A DNA stretch of 64,000 nucleotides from an uncultured Pelagibacteraceae bacterium (lineage in GTDB: Bacteria; Pseudomonadota; Alphaproteobacteria; Pelagibacterales; Pelagibacteraceae), in contig CABXYE010000002.1 in the NCBI GenBank assembly GCA_902516425.1, positions 1-64,000 on the forward strand. Reading direction: 5' to 3'. Below, piece by piece: positions 44,626-54,057 of this stretch. The notes under the pieces are model-generated. The model worked only from the letters and a program-made list of their open reading frames with translations, did no database searches and had not been told where the DNA came from. Within the stretch, counting starts at the first letter, position 1. Every line of letters begins with the position of its first letter. The translations under genes and the position numbers were made by a program.

Positions 44626-44990
44626 AAAAAATTACTATTATCAATCGTGAAAACAAAACTTTTAGAGTTTCTGATAGAAAACCTTTACTCCAAGAATTAC
44701 GCAATCAAGGATTGGACCTTCCTTATGGTTGTGAATATGGAGGTTGTATAACTTGCGCTGCAAAACTTATTAAAGGAGAAGTAGATCAACGTTCCCAAGT
44801 TGCTCTAAATAATCGACAAATAAACAATGGTTATGTTGTCTTGTGCGTTGCCAAACCAAAAACCGATTGTGAAATTGAAATTGGTGTTGAAAGTCATGAT
44901 AAACTTTATCGTAATCCTTTCCTTGACCCACTTGCACCACATGAGCTAAAAGCTGATATAGCAACTTTAAAAGAAGTAAAAAAAAAGTAG
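44616..44990 (+). CDS. 2Fe-2S ferredoxin (plant type)
   Basis: A 124-aa soluble ferredoxin. Cluster ligands are C39, C44 and C47 in GCEYGGCITCAAK and C77 in VVLCVAKP, the Cx4Cx2C...C spacing of plant-type ferredoxins. A C-terminal extension of about 30 residues (SHDKLYRNPFLDPLAPHELK) follows the usual domain. The start lies within the last codons of the SBP56-like gene, so the two proteins are made together and probably work together. Confidence 0.92.
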   Translation: MAVKKITIINRENKTFRVSDRKPLLQELRNQGLDLPYGCEYGGCITCAAKLIKGEVDQRSQVALNNRQINNGYVVLCVAKPKTDCEIEIGVESHDKLYRNPFLDPLAPHELKADIATLKEVKKK

Positions 44991-44994
44991 ATAA

Positions 44995-45444
44995 ATGGAC
45001 CATAGCAAACCTTATAGCGATGAATATTTAAGAGATATTTTAAATTCCGTTAAGACTATAGCAATGGTAGGAGCTAGTCCTGATAAAACTAAATTTAGTT
45101 ATGGAGTCCTAAGGGTGCTACATGAAACTGGATATGACATGATACCTGTGAATCCAAAACCCGAAATTAAAGAAATACGTAATTTAAAAGTATACCCAAA
45201 TCTTGCATCAATTGATCGTCCTGTTGATATGGTTGAAGTTTTCAGAAAAGCAGAGGATCTTTATGGTGTTGCCGAGGAAGCAATTTCAATTGGCGCTAAG
45301 GTGTTATGGGGACAAATTGGTGTGATTAATCATGAGGCTGCTCGTTTAGCAGAGGAAGCAGGACTTAAAGTTGTGATGGATAGATGTCCAAAGATTGAGC
45401 TCTTCCGACCATTTTGGAAACCGCGTTTAGATCAAAAGATTTAA
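44995..45444 (+). CDS. CoA-binding domain protein (YccU family)
   Basis: A 149-aa Rossmann-like CoA-binding protein. The nucleotide motif is IAMVGASPDKTKFSYGV (about 22-38), followed by YDMIPVNPKPEI and VLWGQIGVINHEAARLAEEAGLKVVMDRCPKIE, the conserved YccU/DUF pattern. It is a stand-alone domain with unknown function, 4 nt after the ferredoxin gene and in the same operon. Confidence 0.9.
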   Translation: MDHSKPYSDEYLRDILNSVKTIAMVGASPDKTKFSYGVLRVLHETGYDMIPVNPKPEIKEIRNLKVYPNLASIDRPVDMVEVFRKAEDLYGVAEEAISIGAKVLWGQIGVINHEAARLAEEAGLKVVMDRCPKIELFRPFWKPRLDQKI

Positions 45445-45476
45445 AAATTAAACTTAAAGAGTAAATATAAAATAAT

Positions 45477-46046
45477 ATGAAAAAAATATTCATTGTCTAT
45501 GGGCATTATAATGAAAAATCTTTTAATGCTGCAATTAGAGATACATTCATAGAAACAGTTGAAAAAAATGGACATAAAGTGGATGTTGTTGACTTGTATA
45601 AAGAAAAATTTAATCCAGTTTTTTCAGGAGAAGAACCTAATGAAAATGTTTTAGATCATAGAAATAGAATAGAAAAGTCTAATGTAATAGTTTTAATTGC
45701 TCCGATATGGAATTTTAGGATGCCTGCTATAGTTGAGGGATGGATAGATAAAGTTCTCGCGCCACCCTGGGCCTTTAAATTTAAGAGATTGTTTGGAAAT
45801 TATGGTTATCCACTGGGAAATCTTAAAGGAAAAAAAGCAATTGTTTTTTGCACTTATGGTTCACCACAATTTGCAGTGAGAACTTTCTTTTTAAATATGC
45901 CAACCAAAAGATTACGAAGAGGAGTATTTAACATATGCGGCATAACGGATGTTATATACAGAAGATACTTTGCTGTACCATTCGTTGGAAATCAAAAAAG
46001 AAAAAAATTTTTAGATGATGTTCAAAAAACTGCAAGTAACATTTAA
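45477..46046 (+). CDS. NAD(P)H dehydrogenase (quinone)-like flavodoxin-fold protein
   Basis: A 189-aa flavodoxin-like protein of the KefF/NQO1 family. It opens with KKIFIVYGHYNEKSFNAAIRD (FMN phosphate-binding strand-loop) and has NVIVLIAPIWNFRMPAIVEGWIDKVL, the typical P-x-W/Y-x-F-x-x-P-A segment. It probably reduces quinones or other acceptors with NAD(P)H. The 3' end overlaps the next gene by 32 nt. Confidence 0.85.
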   Translation: MKKIFIVYGHYNEKSFNAAIRDTFIETVEKNGHKVDVVDLYKEKFNPVFSGEEPNENVLDHRNRIEKSNVIVLIAPIWNFRMPAIVEGWIDKVLAPPWAFKFKRLFGNYGYPLGNLKGKKAIVFCTYGSPQFAVRTFFLNMPTKRLRRGVFNICGITDVIYRRYFAVPFVGNQKRKKFLDDVQKTASNI

Positions 46047-46491
46047 TTTTTTAATAATTTTTTTAATTTCAATTTCAATTTCTAAAGCTGAAATAATTAA
46101 GCCAAATAGTAAAATTAAACCTTCTGAAGTTGTAAAAATACAATTACTTGGTTTGCAAAAAAATAATGATGGATTTGAGGATAGTGGTATAGAGCAGACA
46201 TGGAATTTTGCCCATCCAAATAATAAAAAAGCGACAGGTCCTTTAGATAAATTTAAAAGAATGATAAAAGGCAATAATTATCAAATGATGATAAATCACA
46301 TAAGTCATACTATTACAGAAATAAGAGGTAATGATAATATGGTTCAATTTGAAGTTATCATATTAGATAATAAAAAAATTTATCATAAATTTAATTGGCA
46401 GGTTGAAAAATATATAGAGGACGGACCTCTGAAGGACTGTTGGTTAACTACCATGGTATCAAGTCCAGTATCTCTAGGAAGTTCAATTTGA
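46015..46491 (+). CDS. Exported DUF4864-like protein
   Basis: A 158-aa protein with a signal peptide (FNFLIIFLISISISKAE) and a DUF4864-like domain (EQTWNFAHPNNKKATGPLDKFKRMI at about 62-86, then a beta-rich half). Function is unknown, and a periplasmic location is expected. ATG-ATG at 46015/46018 gives two adjacent start options. The 32-nt overlap with the flavodoxin-fold gene indicates coupled translation. Confidence 0.7.
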   Translation: MMFKKLQVTFNFLIIFLISISISKAEIIKPNSKIKPSEVVKIQLLGLQKNNDGFEDSGIEQTWNFAHPNNKKATGPLDKFKRMIKGNNYQMMINHISHTITEIRGNDNMVQFEVIILDNKKIYHKFNWQVEKYIEDGPLKDCWLTTMVSSPVSLGSSI

Positions 46492-46545
46492 ACAATTGAT
46501 ATAATTTTGTTTCGAAATGAATAAAAATTTAGTAAAAGTCAAATT

Positions 46546-48978
46546 ATGAAAACTAAAACTAAAGTAGTTGTTGTAGGTGGCGGAGTTGTTGGAGTAAGTG
46601 CTCTTTACCATCTAGCTAAAAAAGGATGGTCTGACGTCGTTTTAATTGAGAGAAAAGAACTTACATCAGGTTCTACTTGGCACGCTGCAGGGTTATTACC
46701 ACTTTTTAATATGAGTTATTCAGTTGGTCAGCTTCATAAATATGCTGTAAATCTTTACAAAAAGCTTGAGGAAGAAACAGGAAAGAATGTGGGTTTTAGT
46801 GTTGTTTCAAATATTCGTTTAGCAAGCACTAAAGATAGAATGGATGAATATCACCAATATGCCGGAGTGGCAAAAACTATAGGAGTAGACGTTAAATTTT
46901 TAACACCACAACAAGTAAAAGAAATTTGGCCCTTATGTCATACTGATGATTTAGTTGGGGCTATTCAACACCCAGAAGATGGATACATTCAACCTGCAGA
47001 TTTAACGCAAGCTTTAGCAACAGGGGCAAGAAATAAAGGAGCTGAAATTTATAGAAACACTGCTGTCTTATCAATGAAACAAAATAAAGATGGATGGATT
47101 GTTGAAACAGATAAAGGTTCAATTGAATGCGAACATGTGATTTCTTGTTCGGGTAATTTTGCAAGACAAACTGGTGAAATGGTTGGATTAGATATTCCAG
47201 TTATTCCTGTAGAACATCAATACATTGTTACAGAACCACATCCTGAAATACAAAAAAGAAAAAAAGAAGGTCTTCCAGAGATGGGAGTGTTAAGAGATAG
47301 TGATAGTAGATGGTATATGAGAGAAGAAGCTGGTGGATTAATATTAGGTCCATATGAAGATGGTGCACCCGCTTGTTATCTTGAGGGACCATCAAAAAAT
47401 TCTGAGTATGAATTATTTCAAGAAGATTTAGATAGACTTGCTCCTCATATTGAAGGTGCAATACATAGAGTGCCTGCTTTCGGCGAGGTAGGAGTCAAAA
47501 AGGTTTATAATGGGGCAATTTGTTATACTCCTGATGGAAATCCAATAGTTGGGCCTGCATGGGGTTTAAAAAATTTTTGGATAAATGAGGGCCATAGTTT
47601 TGGTATAACCGCAGCTGGTGGTGCAGGATGGCAACTTGCAGAATGGATAATAGATGGAGAGCCAACGATTGACATGCTTGGGGTAGAACCAAGACGTTAT
47701 GGAAATTATGTAACTAAATCTTATTTAAAAGCAAAAAATGAAGAAGCTTACAGTCACGTCTTTATAACTCATTATCCAGATGAGGAAAGACCTGCAGCAA
47801 GACCTCTAAAAACATCACCATGTTATGAAAGAATGAAAAATTTAGGAGCAGTATTTGGACAAAAATTTGGTTGGGAAAGACCAAACTTTTTTGCAACTGA
47901 TGGCATGGAGCAAAAAGATGACTGGTCTTTTAGAAGATCTAAGTGGTTCGATGCAATTAAAAAAGAGTGTAAAAATGTAAGAGAAAATGTTGGTCTTTTA
48001 GATATGACCGCTTTTGCAAAATGTAGAATAAGAGGTCCAAAAGCAGAAGAATTTTTAGATTATTTAGTTGCAAACAAGCTTCCAAAAAAAATTGGTAGAA
48101 TAAATTTGTGTCATGCTCTTAATACCAAAGGGGGAGTCCATTCAGAATTTACTATCATGAAGGAAGCTGAAAATAGCTATTATCTTGTTTCAGCAGGTGC
48201 AAACTTAAGATTAGACCATGACTGGATACAAAAATGGATGCCGACAGATGGCTCAGTCATATTTGAAGATTTAACAAACAGTAAAGGTGTTCTTGTTGTA
48301 GCAGGTCCAAAGTCAAGAGAATTAATGCAGAAAGTTTCTACAGATGATTTTTCAGGTGAAAATTTTAAGTGGTTAACAGCAAAAAACGTCAATGTTGGGT
48401 ATGCACCTGTTAATGCTATGAGAGTAAACTTTGTTGGTGAATTAGGTTGGGAATTGCATCATCCAATTGAGTATCAAAACCACATATTTGATAAATTAGT
48501 GGAAGCGGGAAAAGATTTGGGAATAAAACCTTTTGGAATAAGAGCGATGAACAGTTTAAGACTTGAAAAATCCTACAAATTAGTAGGCACAGAATTATCT
48601 ATTGAATATTCACCATATGAGTCAGGTTTAGATAGATTTATTCATCCGAACAAAGGCAGTTTTATAGGGCTTGAGGCATTAAATAAGTGGAGAGAAAAAG
48701 GATTTGAGAATAAATTAGTTACGCTAGAAGTTCATAACACAATTGACTCAGATGTTTTAGGAAATAACCCTATCTATAAGGATAACAAAGTTGTAGGAAG
48801 AGCTACAAGCGGTGAATATGGATTTAGATTAGATAAATCAATAGCATTAGCAATGGTCAAACCTGATCTTGCTAATGTCGGTGAAAAACTTAAAGTCGAT
48901 ATATTAGGAAAGATGTATGAGGCAACAATTTTAGAAGAAGCCCCATATGATGTTGAAAATAAATTATTGAGAGCTTAA
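46546..48978 (+). CDS. Dimethylglycine/sarcosine dehydrogenase-like flavoprotein
   Basis: An 810-aa protein with a DAO-type FAD domain (about 1-380) and a C-terminal GcvT-type folate domain (about 430-805). [21 protein letters not shown] binds FAD, and STWHAAG has the His (H46) that carries covalent FAD in this family. It oxidatively demethylates N-methylglycines, passing the C1 unit to THF and electrons to ETF. The etfB, etfA and ETF:QO genes follow directly, supporting that route. Dimethylglycine and sarcosine cannot be separated by eye. Confidence 0.87.
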   Translation: MKTKTKVVVVGGGVVGVSALYHLAKKGWSDVVLIERKELTSGSTWHAAGLLPLFNMSYSVGQLHKYAVNLYKKLEEETGKNVGFSVVSNIRLASTKDRMDEYHQYAGVAKTIGVDVKFLTPQQVKEIWPLCHTDDLVGAIQHPEDGYIQPADLTQALATGARNKGAEIYRNTAVLSMKQNKDGWIVETDKGSIECEHVISCSGNFARQTGEMVGLDIPVIPVEHQYIVTEPHPEIQKRKKEGLPEMGVLRDSDSRWYMREEAGGLILGPYEDGAPACYLEGPSKNSEYELFQEDLDRLAPHIEGAIHRVPAFGEVGVKKVYNGAICYTPDGNPIVGPAWGLKNFWINEGHSFGITAAGGAGWQLAEWIIDGEPTIDMLGVEPRRYGNYVTKSYLKAKNEEAYSHVFITHYPDEERPAARPLKTSPCYERMKNLGAVFGQKFGWERPNFFATDGMEQKDDWSFRRSKWFDAIKKECKNVRENVGLLDMTAFAKCRIRGPKAEEFLDYLVANKLPKKIGRINLCHALNTKGGVHSEFTIMKEAENSYYLVSAGANLRLDHDWIQKWMPTDGSVIFEDLTNSKGVLVVAGPKSRELMQKVSTDDFSGENFKWLTAKNVNVGYAPVNAMRVNFVGELGWELHHPIEYQNHIFDKLVEAGKDLGIKPFGIRAMNSLRLEKSYKLVGTELSIEYSPYESGLDRFIHPNKGSFIGLEALNKWREKGFENKLVTLEVHNTIDSDVLGNNPIYKDNKVVGRATSGEYGFRLDKSIALAMVKPDLANVGEKLKVDILGKMYEATILEEAPYDVENKLLRA

Positions 48979-49727
48979 TGAAAATTTTAGTCGCAGTAAA
49001 AAGAGTTATAGATTACAACGTTCAAATTAGAGTAAAAGAAGATAATACAGGAGTAGTTACAGACAATGTTAAAATGTCTACAAATCCACCTGATGATAAC
49101 GCTATTGAGGAAGCAGTAAAAATTAAAGAAGCTGGAAAAGCTACCGAGATTATAGCAGTAAGCGTTGGAGAAGAAAAAGCTCAAGAGACAGTTCGTAAAG
49201 CTTTGGCAGTTGGTGCAGATAAAGGGATCCTAATAAAAACTGATGGAGTTTTAGAACCTTTAGCTGTTTCAAAATTATTACAGAAAATTGTTGAAAAAGA
49301 AAAACCCGATTTAGTTTTTATGGGCAAACAAGCTATTGATGATGATTGTAATCAAACAGGTCAAATGTTGAGTGCTTTATTAAATTGGCCACAAGCCACG
49401 TTTGCATCTAAAATTGAAATAAAAGATAAAAAATTAGAGGTAACTAGGGAAATTGATGAAGGACTAGAAACAATAGAAATAGGTATCCCAGCGATAGTCA
49501 CGTGTGACTTAAGATTAAATGAACCTAGATATGCGTCCTTACCCAACATTATGAAGGCAAAGAAAAAACCAATTGAACAGATAAATGCGTCAGATTTGGG
49601 AGTAGATACCTCACCAAGAATCGAGCATATTAAGGTCGAAGAGCCACCTAAGAGAAAAGCTGGAATAAAAGTTTCCAGTGTAGCTGAGCTGGTTCAAAAA
49701 TTAAAAAATGAAGCGAAAGTTATTTGA
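48978..49727 (+). CDS. etfB: Electron transfer flavoprotein beta subunit
   Basis: A 249-aa EtfB. The start [20 protein letters not shown], the AMP-binding region [23 protein letters not shown] and the recognition-loop motif [26 protein letters not shown] are diagnostic. With EtfA it carries electrons from the upstream methylglycine dehydrogenase to ETF:QO. It overlaps the dehydrogenase stop by 1 nt (TAATG). Confidence 0.97.
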   Translation: MKILVAVKRVIDYNVQIRVKEDNTGVVTDNVKMSTNPPDDNAIEEAVKIKEAGKATEIIAVSVGEEKAQETVRKALAVGADKGILIKTDGVLEPLAVSKLLQKIVEKEKPDLVFMGKQAIDDDCNQTGQMLSALLNWPQATFASKIEIKDKKLEVTREIDEGLETIEIGIPAIVTCDLRLNEPRYASLPNIMKAKKKPIEQINASDLGVDTSPRIEHIKVEEPPKRKAGIKVSSVAELVQKLKNEAKVI

Positions 49728-50680
49728 TGTCAGTTTTATTAATAGCAGAACATAATAATCAAGATTTAAAACCGTTTACCCTTAATGCAGTTACAGCAGC
49801 CTCTCAAATGGGAGAAGACCTACATGCATTAATTATTGGTCAAAATTGTGGAGATGCAACAAAAAAATTGTCAGAATTACCGTTAGTCAAAAAAGTTATT
49901 CAAGTAGAAGCACCCCATTATGAAAACTTTGTTGCTGAAAATTTTGCACCTGTGATAGTAAAGTTAGCAGAAAATTATTCACACATTGTTTGTTCAGCTA
50001 ATACTTTTGGAAAAAATTTAATGCCAAGAATTGCAGCTTCTTTAGACACATCGCAAGTTAGTGATATCATTAAAGTAATATCACAAGATACTTTTTTAAG
50101 ACCTATTTATGCTGGAAATGCTTTTGCAACTGTAAAAAGTAAAGACTCAAAAAAATGTATCACAATAAGACCCACCTCTTTTGATCCATGTGAAGTTTCA
50201 GGCGGATCAGCACCTATAGAAAAAGCTGAAGCAAGTGAAGAATTCAATCATACAAAATTTATTAAAAGAGAGGAAATCAAGTCTGATAGACCAGAGCTGG
50301 GAACAGCTAGAGTAGTAGTCTCTGGCGGCAGGGGTATGCAAAGTGGAGATAATTTTAAATTAATTACGTCATTGGCTGATAAATTAAATGCAGCTATTGG
50401 CGCTTCTAGAGCAGCAGTTGATGCTGGTTATATTGGTAATGATCACCAGGTAGGTCAAACAGGAAAAGTCGTTGTGCCAGATTTATATATAGCTGTGGGC
50501 ATATCGGGAGCTATTCAACATTTGGCTGGAATGAAGGAAAGCAAGGTGATAGTTGCAATTAACAAAGATGGAGAAGCACCAATTTTTAGTGTAGCTGACT
50601 ATGGTCTTGAGGCCGATCTTTTTGATGCAGTTCCGCAATTCTTAGACGAATTGAACAAATTAAACACTATACAAAAATAA
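49727..50680 (+). CDS. etfA: Electron transfer flavoprotein alpha subunit
   Basis: A 317-aa EtfA from the ATG at 49727, which overlaps the etfB stop (TGATG); the ORF track adds a TTG codon. The FAD-binding C-terminal domain shows VVSGGRGMQSGDNF, GASRAAVDAGYIGNDHQVGQTGK, LYIAVGISGAIQHLAGM and INKDGEAPIFSVADYGLEADLFD, all hallmark motifs. It forms the heterodimer with EtfB. Confidence 0.97.
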   Translation: MSVLLIAEHNNQDLKPFTLNAVTAASQMGEDLHALIIGQNCGDATKKLSELPLVKKVIQVEAPHYENFVAENFAPVIVKLAENYSHIVCSANTFGKNLMPRIAASLDTSQVSDIIKVISQDTFLRPIYAGNAFATVKSKDSKKCITIRPTSFDPCEVSGGSAPIEKAEASEEFNHTKFIKREEIKSDRPELGTARVVVSGGRGMQSGDNFKLITSLADKLNAAIGASRAAVDAGYIGNDHQVGQTGKVVVPDLYIAVGISGAIQHLAGMKESKVIVAINKDGEAPIFSVADYGLEADLFDAVPQFLDELNKLNTIQK

Positions 50681-50702
50681 TTTAATCTGTAAAAAATCTA
50701 GT

Positions 50703-52322
50703 ATGTCCAGAGAGTCAATGGAATATGATGTTATAATAGTTGGTGGTGGACCATCAGGTCTATCCACTGCAATAAAATTAAAGCAACTAAATTCTAATTT
50801 AAATGTTTGTATTTTAGAAAAAGCATCTGAAATTGGAGCTCATATTTTAAGCGGGAATGTTTTTGAAACACGAGCACTAGACGAATTAGTTCCTAATTGG
50901 AAAGATTTAAATTCTCCTATCAAAACTAAGGTTACAAAAGAAAAATTTTTATTTTTAGGTAAATCAAAATCTTTAAGTTGGCCAACATGGTTACTTCCCT
51001 CAGTTCAAAAAAATCATAACAATTATATTATAAGCCTTGCTAATTTATGTAGATGGCTTGGGGAACATGCAGAAAGTCTTGGAGTTGAAATTTTTCCAGG
51101 ATTTCCTGCAAGTGAAATCTTATTTAACGAGGATGGGTCAGTTAAAGGAGTAGCTACTCAAGACATGGGTATTGATAAACAAGGTAAAAAAAAAGATAGT
51201 TTTGAGCCAGGCATGGAGCTGATAGGTAAAGTTACAGTTTTTGCTGAAGGTTGTAGAGGTCATTTAGGTAAACAACTAATTAAAAAGTTTAATCTTAATG
51301 AAGGAAAAGATCCTCAACAATACGGTATTGGTTTTAAAGAAATTTGGGAAATCGATGAAAAAAATCATAAGGAAGGATTAGTGATGCATACCGCTGGGTG
51401 GCCTTTAGATAATAACACATACGGTGGAAGTTTTATTTATCATGCTGAAAATAAACAAGTGTTTTTAGGTTATGTAATTGGTTTAGACTATCAAAATCCA
51501 CACTTATCTCCTTTCGATGAGTTTCAAAGATTTAAAACACATCCATCAATAAAAAAAATAATTGAGGGTGGAAAAAGAATTTCTTACGGTGCAAGAGCTT
51601 TAATTGAAGGTGGTATACAAAGTTTACCAAAAATGCATATGCCTGGAGCTTTACTTATAGGTTGTGATGCTGGAACTCTTAACATGCCAAAAATTAAAGG
51701 TTCTCATACAGCAATGAAAAGCGGGATAATAGCTGCTGAAGTAATTAACGAGCATGTTGAAGGAAAAAAAGATTTATCAATTTATGAGGAGAGGTTTAAA
51801 AAAAGTTGGTTATTTAAAGAGTTGCATGAAGCAAGAAACGTTAAGCCAAGTTTTAGTTGGGGCTTAATACTAGGTATAATTTTCACTGGAATTGACCAAA
51901 TTTTATTTAGAGGCAAGCTTCCATTTACTTTAAAACATAAACACGCTGATCATGAGACTTTGAAACCTGCAAATGAAATGCCAAAAATTGATTACCCAAA
52001 ACCTGATAACATTATTACATTTGATAAAACAACATCTGTTTATTTGACTGGTACCAATCATGAAGATAATCAGCCAGTGCATCTTCAGCTTAAAGACCAA
52101 GATTTACCAATAAAATATACTCTTGAAAAATATGATGAGCCTGCGCAAAGGTATTGTCCAGCAGGAGTTTATGAGGTTCAAAAAGAAAATAATGTAAATA
52201 AATTTGTTATAAATGCACAAAATTGTATTCATTGTAAAACTTGCGATATCAAAGAACCATCACAAAATATAGTTTGGGTTACGCCTGAAGGTGGTGGAGG
52301 TCCAAAATATGGGAATATGTGA
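50703..52322 (+). CDS. Electron transfer flavoprotein-ubiquinone oxidoreductase
   Basis: A 539-aa membrane-associated ETF:QO. FAD motif YDVIIVGGGPSGLSTAIKL is near the N-terminus, with GAHILSGNVFE and PKIKGSHTAMKSGIIAAE further on. The 4Fe-4S ligands are in RYCPAGVY and CIHCKTCDIKEPSQNIVWV near the C-terminus. It passes electrons from ETF to ubiquinone and completes the dehydrogenase-to-quinone chain encoded here. Confidence 0.96.
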   Translation: MSRESMEYDVIIVGGGPSGLSTAIKLKQLNSNLNVCILEKASEIGAHILSGNVFETRALDELVPNWKDLNSPIKTKVTKEKFLFLGKSKSLSWPTWLLPSVQKNHNNYIISLANLCRWLGEHAESLGVEIFPGFPASEILFNEDGSVKGVATQDMGIDKQGKKKDSFEPGMELIGKVTVFAEGCRGHLGKQLIKKFNLNEGKDPQQYGIGFKEIWEIDEKNHKEGLVMHTAGWPLDNNTYGGSFIYHAENKQVFLGYVIGLDYQNPHLSPFDEFQRFKTHPSIKKIIEGGKRISYGARALIEGGIQSLPKMHMPGALLIGCDAGTLNMPKIKGSHTAMKSGIIAAEVINEHVEGKKDLSIYEERFKKSWLFKELHEARNVKPSFSWGLILGIIFTGIDQILFRGKLPFTLKHKHADHETLKPANEMPKIDYPKPDNIITFDKTTSVYLTGTNHEDNQPVHLQLKDQDLPIKYTLEKYDEPAQRYCPAGVYEVQKENNVNKFVINAQNCIHCKTCDIKEPSQNIVWVTPEGGGGPKYGNM

Positions 52323-52490
52323 TTAATTTTTTAAAAATTTTGTAAGAATTAAAATTACTCCAATAACTCCAATCCAAATTATAAGATTTTTTAAAAAAAT
52401 TTTTTTATTCTTATTTACGTAATAAAAACCTGGAAAGACCAACGCAATCACTAGCAAAAGATAAATAGTCGTCAAAATGTTGTCACTCAT
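52323..52490 (-). CDS. 55-aa two-helix small membrane protein
   Basis: Not in the ORF track. ATG at 52490 to TAA at 52323-52325 codes 55 residues with two hydrophobic segments (ILTTIYLLLVIALVFPGFYYV and LIIWIGVIGVILILTKFL) separated by a basic turn (NKNKKIFLK). A hairpin-like membrane protein is likely. It follows the DUF2237 gene on the same strand (13 nt) and is convergent with the ETF:QO gene. The clean two-span pattern over the whole frame supports a gene. Confidence 0.6.
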   Translation of the reverse strand: MSDNILTTIYLLLVIALVFPGFYYVNKNKKIFLKNLIIWIGVIGVILILTKFLKN

Positions 52491-52503
52491 AATTAAATTT
52501 GTC

Positions 52504-52881
52504 TTAAGAAATATCTATTGCAAATTTTTTGAGAGTTTCAATTGGTAAAACTTTTAACGTGTTTTCGTGGGTTCTCTTTAAAAAAATAGGACATCCTTTT
52601 CCAGCATCAACTGCCCTAGCATACCAAGTTGCACAAACACACCAACCATCTCCATCTTTTAGACCTGGAAATCCAAACTCAGGATGAGGAGTTATTAAAT
52701 CATTTCCTGCTTCTTTACACCATTCTAGAAATTCCGTCGTAACTTTTGCACAAACTGTATGTAGTCCATGATCATTTTTATCAGTATTACAACAACCATC
52801 TCTATACCATCCAGTAAGTGGGTTTTTCGAACATAATTCTAAATTTTCACCTAGAACATTTTTTTGAATTTTATTTTCCAT
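52504..52881 (-). CDS. DUF2237 family protein
   Basis: A 125-aa protein from the ATG at 52881 (MENKIQKNVLG); the track's start at 52902 lies further inside the upstream gene. The sequence shows NPLTGWYRDGCCNT, HTVCAKVTTEFLEWCKEAGNDLITP and GDGWCVCATWYARAVDAG, the conserved cysteine-rich DUF2237 pattern. Several invariant Cys suggest metal or redox chemistry, but no function is established. It overlaps the oxygenase gene by 11 nt. Confidence 0.85.
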   Translation of the reverse strand: MENKIQKNVLGENLELCSKNPLTGWYRDGCCNTDKNDHGLHTVCAKVTTEFLEWCKEAGNDLITPHPEFGFPGLKDGDGWCVCATWYARAVDAGKGCPIFLKRTHENTLKVLPIETLKKFAIDIS

Positions 52882-53509
52882 ATACATTATATATCTCTTC
52901 ATCTATTGATGCATTAAAGGAGACAGAACGTCTCTCTTCATCGGTACCTTTAAATGGAAATACTGTATGCATTAAATAATTTGGAAATAAATAAAAGTCA
53001 CCAACTTCTGGAGTAATATTAAATGTAGATGGACATGTAAACATTCTTGCTCCATGTATTAATTGTAAGTTTCCACCTCTATACTTTTTTGTTTTCTTTT
53101 GTTGGGTGCTTTTTCCTAATGATTTTGGCACTTTTAGAAAACCAGCTCCTGAAATATGTCCGCCATGCCAATGAGTTGGATTATATTCATTTTGAAATTG
53201 TCTTACAACCCAAGTTTTCATTAAATTAAATTTTGATATTTTTTTACCTTCATTAAGTTCTGTATAAATTTTACAAGAATTTCCTAAAAAATCTAACCAA
53301 CCAGACGATTTAACAAATTCTATTTCTAATAGAAATTCTTGGGTTACATCTCCAACTAGTGCTTCACCATAATTCAATTTTTTTAACTTTAACTCATCAT
53401 CGATAATTTTGTTTATATAATCATTTAATTTATTTAAAATCTCATCAGGTATTTTAACTTTTAAAATTGCTGGACCTAATACTCTTAAATTTTGATATTT
53501 AATTTCCAT
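52871..53509 (-). CDS. Putative 2OG-Fe(II) oxygenase
   Basis: A 212-aa cupin-fold dioxygenase-like protein of the TIGR02466-type family. I start it at the ATG at 53509 (MEIKYQNLRV), 4 nt after the hisI stop; the track start lies inside hisI. Iron-ligand-type residues are in NPTHWHGGHISG and PNYLMHTVFPF, with the 2OG-binding Arg in EERRSVSFNASI. Such genes are common in marine bacteria and phages. Substrate is unknown. Confidence 0.78.
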   Translation of the reverse strand: MEIKYQNLRVLGPAILKVKIPDEILNKLNDYINKIIDDELKLKKLNYGEALVGDVTQEFLLEIEFVKSSGWLDFLGNSCKIYTELNEGKKISKFNLMKTWVVRQFQNEYNPTHWHGGHISGAGFLKVPKSLGKSTQQKKTKKYRGGNLQLIHGARMFTCPSTFNITPEVGDFYLFPNYLMHTVFPFKGTDEERRSVSFNASIDEEIYNVYGK

Positions 53510-53513
53510 CAAG

Positions 53514-53981
53514 TTAAATCTTTGTTGGATTTGGTTGACCTTTATAAACCTTTTCTGGATCAAATTTTTTTTCTTTTTCTGTAAATTTCATTTCTACCTC
53601 TCGACCGTTTTCAATCGGTCCTAGAGGTATAGATCTATAGAAACAAGATCGATAACCAACATGACAACTAGCTCCATTTCCAATATCAACAGTGAGCCAA
53701 ATAGAGTCTTGATCATCATCTATTTTGATTTCAGTTACTTTTTGAGTAAAACCACTTGTTTTGCCTTTTAGCCAAATGGACTTTCTTGATCTACTGAAGT
53801 AGTGGGCTTCTTTTGTTTCAATAGTTTTTTTTAATGCTTCAACATTCATGTATCCATGCATCAAAATTTCTTTTGTTTGTGAGCACATTGTAATAACAGG
53901 TATTAAACCATCATTATCAAATTTTGGTGACAGAAGATTTCCCTCTTCGATTTCAAGCACATTTTCTCTTTTTTTGAACAT
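53514..53981 (-). CDS. hisI: Phosphoribosyl-AMP cyclohydrolase
   Basis: A 155-aa HisI, the third step of histidine synthesis. YMNVEALKKTIETKEAHYFSRSRKSIWLKGKTSG and the zinc ligands in GASCHVGYRSCFYR match the family. It lacks the HisE pyrophosphohydrolase domain. It is not next to other his genes here; its downstream partners are the 2OG oxygenase and DUF2237 genes. Confidence 0.95.
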   Translation of the reverse strand: MFKKRENVLEIEEGNLLSPKFDNDGLIPVITMCSQTKEILMHGYMNVEALKKTIETKEAHYFSRSRKSIWLKGKTSGFTQKVTEIKIDDDQDSIWLTVDIGNGASCHVGYRSCFYRSIPLGPIENGREVEMKFTEKEKKFDPEKVYKGQPNPTKI

Positions 53982-54057
53982 ATTCGGTGATTATGTAGCA
54001 TATATATAGATATATTAAATATTTTAAAAATGTGTATTTATATGTATAAAACCCTCC

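Noticed and set aside
46492-46545. Glycine riboswitch upstream of the methylglycine dehydrogenase
   Set aside because: The gap is only 54 nt and shows no conserved glycine-aptamer core.
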